A stretch of 9,633 bases of DNA from contig JAGGDZ010000075.1 in the NCBI GenBank assembly GCA_024648655.1, positions 1-9,633 of the forward strand. Direction: 5' to 3'. Shown in pieces: positions 6,304-9,633 of the stretch; position 1 is the first letter of the stretch; each line of letters begins with the position of its first letter. The DNA is from Chloroflexota bacterium (GTDB lineage Bacteria; Chloroflexota; Dehalococcoidia; Lucifugimonadales; JADFKI01). A program made the translations under genes and the position numbers. The notes beneath the pieces were generated by a model that did no database searches, was not told the DNA's origin, and saw nothing but the letters and a program-made list of their open reading frames with translations.

Positions 6304-6465
6304 ATGCCCTGGTCAGAAAGAATCAGGTACAAACTCAGACAACAAGGGCGCCAGGAAGGGCGCGAAGAGCAAGTAAGGGAGGACAGCGCCTAGTATGAGC
6401 GCATGCAAGCCGCGCATAAGCGTGGCGAAGACTTTGACGAACCACCTCCCTGGCAAAAGAGATAA
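6304..6465 (+). pseudogene. Short coiled-coil EPPP-tail gene interrupted by an in-frame TAG
   Basis: The ATG at 6304 has a strong ribosome binding site (GGAGG at 6293-6297, six bases upstream). It opens the frame MPWSERIRYKLRQQGRQEGR, then EEQVREDSA. A TAG at 6391-6393 then stops it after 29 codons. The same frame continues without interruption as YERMQAAHKRGEDFDEPPPW, then QKR, to TAA 6463-6465. The part after the stop matches the tail of the 134-residue membrane protein at 2373-2777 (YKRMQEARERGEEFNEPPP), and the part before it shares the GRxEGR stretch. The TAG sits where that protein has Tyr, so one base change (TAC or TAT to TAG, or TGG to TAG) explains it. Reinitiation at ATG 6403 could give a 20-residue fragment. 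Amber read-through is unlikely, because pheS and the 134-residue gene use TAG as a normal stop. The intact form was a soluble protein of about 53 residues. Its function is unknown. Confidence 0.7.
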
Positions 6466-6510
6466 AATACTATCCAACCTGAAACCACCGTCATCTAAGG
6501 ACCTTCCTCA

Positions 6511-8991
6511 ATGCGCGTACCCCTATCCTGGCTCAAGAACTATGTCGAAATTGATCTACCCGCCAACGAACTGGCGCACCGGCTCACTATGGCTGGCAAT
6601 GAAGTCGGCGATGTCGAGGTTGTCGGCGCCGACCTCGACCCCGAGAGCCTGGTAGTAGGTCATATACTGAGTATTGACCCGCATCCCAACGCAGATCGTC
6701 TGCGCCTGCCCACCGTGGACATCGGCAATGGCGAGACCGCCACAGTCGTTTGCGGAGCGCCCAACGTTGCCGCTGGGCAGAAAATAGCCTTCGCCAAAGA
6801 AGGCGCCATGCTCATCAACCCGCGCTCCGGCAAGCCCGCCGCGCTCAAACCCGCCACCATACGCGGCGTGCGTTCCTCCGGAATGGTCTGCTCCATGCTC
6901 GAACTCGGCCTCGGCGACGACCACGAGGGCATTCTAGTCCTTGACGACGACGCCCCCGTTGGCGTCCCCCTCGTCGAGTATATCGGCGACGCCGTGCTTG
7001 ATGTGGAAGTAACACCCAATCGCCCGGACTGCCTCTCCATACTCGGCATCGCGCATGAGGTCGCCGCGCTTACCGGCGCTTCGGTTACGGAGCCTGACCT
7101 GTCGTATCCGGAGAATGACACGCCCATCGAGTCACAGGCGAAGGTTGAAATCGCTGACCCGGACCTCTGCTTCCGTTACACCGCAACACTCATACACAAT
7201 ATCGAAATAGCCGAGTCGCCCCAGTGGATGCGGGACGCCCTAACTAAGGCGGGTCTGCGCCCCATCAACAACATCGTGGACATCACCAACTATGTGATGC
7301 TGGAGTACGGCCAGCCGCTGCACGCCTTCGACTTCGGCAAGGTACGCGACAGCACCATCATCGTGCGCGCCGCCCGTCCTGACGAGCCGCTGGAAACGCT
7401 TGACGGCACAATACGCACGCTGCGTCCACCAATGCTCTGCATCGCGGACACGCAGGACGCCATCGGGCTTGCGGGCGTTATGGGCGGCGCGAACACCGAG
7501 ATCGACGATTCCACGACGGCAGTCCTTCTCGAATCCGCCAATTTCCATGCTATCAACACCCGCCGCACACGCCTCGCCCTCCGCATGGACAGCGAGGCAT
7601 CGTACCGATTCGAGCGCGGCATCCGACCTGAGCTAGCCCCGCGCGGGCTGCGCCGCGCCACGCAGCTTATGCTTCAGCTCGCCGGCGGCACCGCATCCAA
7701 GGGCATTCTCGACATCTATCCCGATGCAACGCCCATGCCCTCGGTGCAGATAAGCCGCCATCGAATCCGTCAGGTGCTCGGGGTGGACTATACAATGGAA
7801 CGTGTGCAGAAGACACTAGAATCACTCGGCTTCGAGCGCGACCGTGCCCCGGAAAGCATCATGCCCACGATGGACGCTTTCACGGTCGGCAGCACGCCCG
7901 AATCGAACAGCGTTATCTGGATGAAGCCGCCGTACTGGCGCTCCGACATCACTATTGAGGACGACATCGTAGAGGAACTGGCGCGCATCATCGGCTACGA
8001 AAGCATCCCCACAACGATGATCTCCACACCCATACCGCACGGCCAGACGCAGGCGAGCCGCGTCTTCCGCGAGCGCGTCAAGGACATCCTGACGGCAACC
8101 GGCATGTGCGAAACCATATCGTACTCCTTGGTCAGCGCGAACATGCTGGAGCGGGTGGGCGTTGACACGGGCGAATCGGACGTGATGCGCATCGCCAACC
8201 CAATGAGCAGCGAGTTCACGCTCCTCCGCACCAGCCTGCGTGCCAGCGTCCTCAGCACGCTCGCCAACAACCGACGCGTCTCCCAGACCGACGGCATCCG
8301 CATATACGAAATCGGCAGCGTTTATCTGCCGAAGGAGGAAGCCCGCGAGCGCGACCTACCCGATGAGCGCGAGATGCTTGTCGGCGTTCTCTGTGGTCCC
8401 CGCTTTCCGATTTCGTGGAACGCGCCGCAGGGCGACATGGGCTTTTACGACGGCAAGGGTGTGCTTGAATCCCTCTTCGCTGAGCTTAGGGCAGAAGTCC
8501 GATATGAAGCATACGGCGACGATCCGATCCTGCGAAGGGGCAGGACGGCGCAGCTCCTTTGCGGGAATGCACCAGTCGGCGTAATTGGCGAGGTGCGACA
8601 GGCTGCACTCGAACGCTTCGACGTAGATGGCAGCGCAGCCATGTTCGAAATTGACCTTGCGTCTCTCAGAGCCACGTTGCCGGAGGAGACGCGCCAGCAC
8701 ACCCCCGCCAACCCTTTCCCCGAGGCATATCGCGACCTCGCGCTCATCGTGGACGCCGATGTCACCTCGGCGCGCATACAGCACATCATCGAGCGTCACC
8801 GGATGGTCGCCCGCAGCGTCCCCTTCGACATCTACGAAGGCGAAGGCGTCCCCGAAGGCAAGCGCTCACTCGCCTACCGCATCGTCTTCCAATCCCCGCG
8901 CGGCACGCTCACATCCGAGCAGGTGGACGGCTACCAGTCCAACATCCTCCAGCAGCTGCGGCGCGAACTCGACGTAGAGATGCGCGCCTGA
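6511..8991 (+). CDS. pheT: Phenylalanyl-tRNA synthetase beta subunit
   Basis: An 826-residue beta subunit that, with PheS, forms the alpha2beta2 enzyme. It binds tRNA-Phe and edits mischarged Tyr-tRNA-Phe. The start is ATG 6511, giving the standard MRVPLSWLKNYVEIDLPANE opening, with TAAGGA at 6496-6501 upstream. The domains run in the usual order. An EMAP-II-like tRNA-binding domain (about 45-152) contains DPHPNADRLRL and VVCGAPNV. The B3/B4 editing domain (about 165-395) contains the signatures VTPNRPDCLSILGIAHEVA and INNIVDITNYVMLEYGQPLH. The B5 domain (about 410-500) carries the longer-than-usual loop RAPESIMPTMDAFTVGSTPE before PPYWRSDITIEDDIVEELAR. A catalytic-like core follows (about 510-720), and the C-terminal ferredoxin-fold anticodon-binding domain (about 733-826) opens with NPFPEAYRDLALIVD. 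Length and composition are normal for the bacterial form. The promoter is presumably the pheS one, unless a start site lies within the 458-nt gap. Confidence 0.98.
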   Translation: MRVPLSWLKNYVEIDLPANELAHRLTMAGNEVGDVEVVGADLDPESLVVGHILSIDPHPNADRLRLPTVDIGNGETATVVCGAPNVAAGQKIAFAKEGAMLINPRSGKPAALKPATIRGVRSSGMVCSMLELGLGDDHEGILVLDDDAPVGVPLVEYIGDAVLDVEVTPNRPDCLSILGIAHEVAALTGASVTEPDLSYPENDTPIESQAKVEIADPDLCFRYTATLIHNIEIAESPQWMRDALTKAGLRPINNIVDITNYVMLEYGQPLHAFDFGKVRDSTIIVRAARPDEPLETLDGTIRTLRPPMLCIADTQDAIGLAGVMGGANTEIDDSTTAVLLESANFHAINTRRTRLALRMDSEASYRFERGIRPELAPRGLRRATQLMLQLAGGTASKGILDIYPDATPMPSVQISRHRIRQVLGVDYTMERVQKTLESLGFERDRAPESIMPTMDAFTVGSTPESNSVIWMKPPYWRSDITIEDDIVEELARIIGYESIPTTMISTPIPHGQTQASRVFRERVKDILTATGMCETISYSLVSANMLERVGVDTGESDVMRIANPMSSEFTLLRTSLRASVLSTLANNRRVSQTDGIRIYEIGSVYLPKEEARERDLPDEREMLVGVLCGPRFPISWNAPQGDMGFYDGKGVLESLFAELRAEVRYEAYGDDPILRRGRTAQLLCGNAPVGVIGEVRQAALERFDVDGSAAMFEIDLASLRATLPEETRQHTPANPFPEAYRDLALIVDADVTSARIQHIIERHRMVARSVPFDIYEGEGVPEGKRSLAYRIVFQSPRGTLTSEQVDGYQSNILQQLRRELDVEMRA

Positions 8992-9008
8992 TTACAGGGA
9001 GAATAAAG

Positions 9009-9119
9009 ATGGTAACAACCACAACACTCCTGACCGCGGCAGAACTGCTTGCCATGCCCGATGACGGCTTTCACCGCTGCGAACTCGTAAGGGGTGAACC
9101 GATAATTCGCCTAATCTGA
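9009..9119 (+). pseudogene. Uma2-family (DUF820) gene remnant, N-terminal part only
   Basis: An ATG at 9009 with GGGAG at 8997-9001 opens a 36-codon frame reading MVTTTTLLTAAELLAMPDDG and then FHRCELVRGE before diverging and stopping at TGA 9117-9119. The T-rich start, AAELLAMPDDG and ELVRGE are the hallmark opening of Uma2-family proteins. These are PD-(D/E)XK nuclease-like proteins of about 180-200 residues that are very common in Cyanobacteria and Chloroflexota. All of the catalytic core is missing, and the following DNA belongs to the CoA-transferase gene. This is therefore a truncated copy, probably left by a deletion or by insertion of the remnant at this site. The family call rests on the N-terminal motif only. 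Confidence 0.75.
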
Positions 9120-9145
9120 CGCCTGACCGCGACACCTGACCAACC

Positions 9146-9633
9146 ATGCCATACCATACTCTCACCAACATCCGTGTAATCGACGCATCCACCGGCATCG
9201 CAGGTCCCTACGCCGGCAAGATGCTCGCCGACTACGGCGCGGATGTCATCAAACTGGAACTGCCGTCCGCGCCCGACTACTCACGCGATGTGGGGGCGTT
9301 TCCCAACGGCGTTCCGCACTCTGAGAAGAGCGCGCTTTACCTTCATCTGAACGCGGGGAAGCGCGGAATCACGCTGGATATTTCGAACGCAGAGGGGCGC
9401 CGAATGTTCACTGAGATTGCCGCGCAGTGCGATGCCGTGCTCGAGAGTTTTCGCCCCGGACAGATGGCAGAATGGGGCGTCGGCTACCATGACCTGCTAG
9501 ACGCCCGCAGCGACATCGTTATGACCTCCGTCACTCCCTACGGCCAGTCCGGCCCCCACAAGGACTACGAGTTCACCGAGTTGACGATATTCGCGTCGGG
9601 CGGCGCAATGCACCGCGAGGGTCTGCCGGACCG
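9146..9633 (+). CDS. CaiB/BaiF (class III) CoA-transferase, N-terminal part (runs off right edge)
   Basis: The frame from ATG 9146 is open to the window end (162 codons seen, of a usual ~380-420). An in-frame TGA at 9137-9139 excludes an earlier start, and the ribosome binding site is weak. Class III enzymes such as formyl-CoA:oxalate CoA-transferase move CoA between carboxylic acids through an aspartyl intermediate. Family signatures are clear: RVIDASTGIAGPYAGKMLAD (10-29), GADVIKLE (31-38), NAGKRGITLD (69-78), the ESFRPG variant of the ENFRPG motif (100-105) and SVTPYGQSGP (128-137). The catalytic Asp, normally near residue 165-175, lies just past the edge, so activity cannot be judged. The substrate cannot be told from this part. 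It follows the Uma2 remnant by 26 nt, with no evidence of a shared role with pheT. Confidence 0.95.
   Translation, partial: MPYHTLTNIRVIDASTGIAGPYAGKMLADYGADVIKLELPSAPDYSRDVGAFPNGVPHSEKSALYLHLNAGKRGITLDISNAEGRRMFTEIAAQCDAVLESFRPGQMAEWGVGYHDLLDARSDIVMTSVTPYGQSGPHKDYEFTELTIFASGGAMHREGLPD

Noticed and set aside
6391..6393. Reassigned or programmed amber codon in the small gene (selenocysteine-like or pyrrolysine-type read-through)
   Set aside because: TAG ends pheS (6050-6052) and the 134-residue gene (2775-2777) as a normal stop. The site aligns with Tyr in the paralogue, so a simple nonsense change is the economical reading.
6434..6468. Promoter for pheT (TTGACG at 6434-6439 and TAAAAT at 6463-6468)
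   Set aside because: The spacer is 23 nt, and the TTGACG lies in the coding frame of the EPPP tail, which explains its presence.
6395..6655. 86-codon + strand frame overlapping the pheT start
   Set aside because: It overlaps the first ~145 nt of pheT in another frame and contradicts the frame that preserves the EPPP-tail match.

Overview
The window reads as a stretch of bacterial chromosome with fairly high GC (my estimate is just under 60%, judged by eye). It is centred on the two subunits of phenylalanyl-tRNA synthetase. The mix of genes suggests the phylum Chloroflexota, perhaps a Dehalococcoidia/SAR202-like lineage. That mix is a multi-repeat DUF5671-type membrane protein, a Uma2 (DUF820) remnant, a class III CoA-transferase, and small proteins ending in a charged RGE-[FD]-x-EPPP tail. 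This is an inference from gene families, and no rRNA or other taxonomic marker is present.

Layout. From the left edge to about 2.8 kb, three genes lie on the + strand: the 3' end of a small NTF2-like protein, a 613-residue membrane protein built from six tandem repeats, and a 134-residue membrane protein with its own sigma70-like promoter. From 2.8 to 4.8 kb, two genes lie on the - strand: an MscS-type mechanosensitive channel and, upstream of it, a ComEA-like DNA-binding protein (membrane anchor, SLBB domain, helix-hairpin-helix). The two are separated by a 192-nt gap holding a degenerate hairpin repeat. Between 4.77 and 4.99 kb is a divergent control region with two back-to-back sigma70-like promoters. 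One drives the comEA-like gene leftwards and the other drives pheS rightwards.

From 5.0 to 9.0 kb are pheS and pheT, which form the alpha2beta2 enzyme that charges tRNA-Phe. They are usually adjacent, but here 458 nt separate them. That gap contains a short coiled-coil gene broken by an in-frame TAG. Its tail closely matches the tail of the 134-residue membrane protein 4 kb upstream. After pheT come a 36-codon N-terminal remnant of a Uma2-family nuclease-like gene and then the start of a CaiB/BaiF-type CoA-transferase that runs off the right edge.

I see no convincing new multi-gene system. The points most worth a second look are the modular EPPP-tail family (one intact gene, one amber-broken copy inside pheS-pheT), the six-repeat membrane protein with an unassigned cytosolic C-terminal domain, and the gene debris on both sides of pheT.
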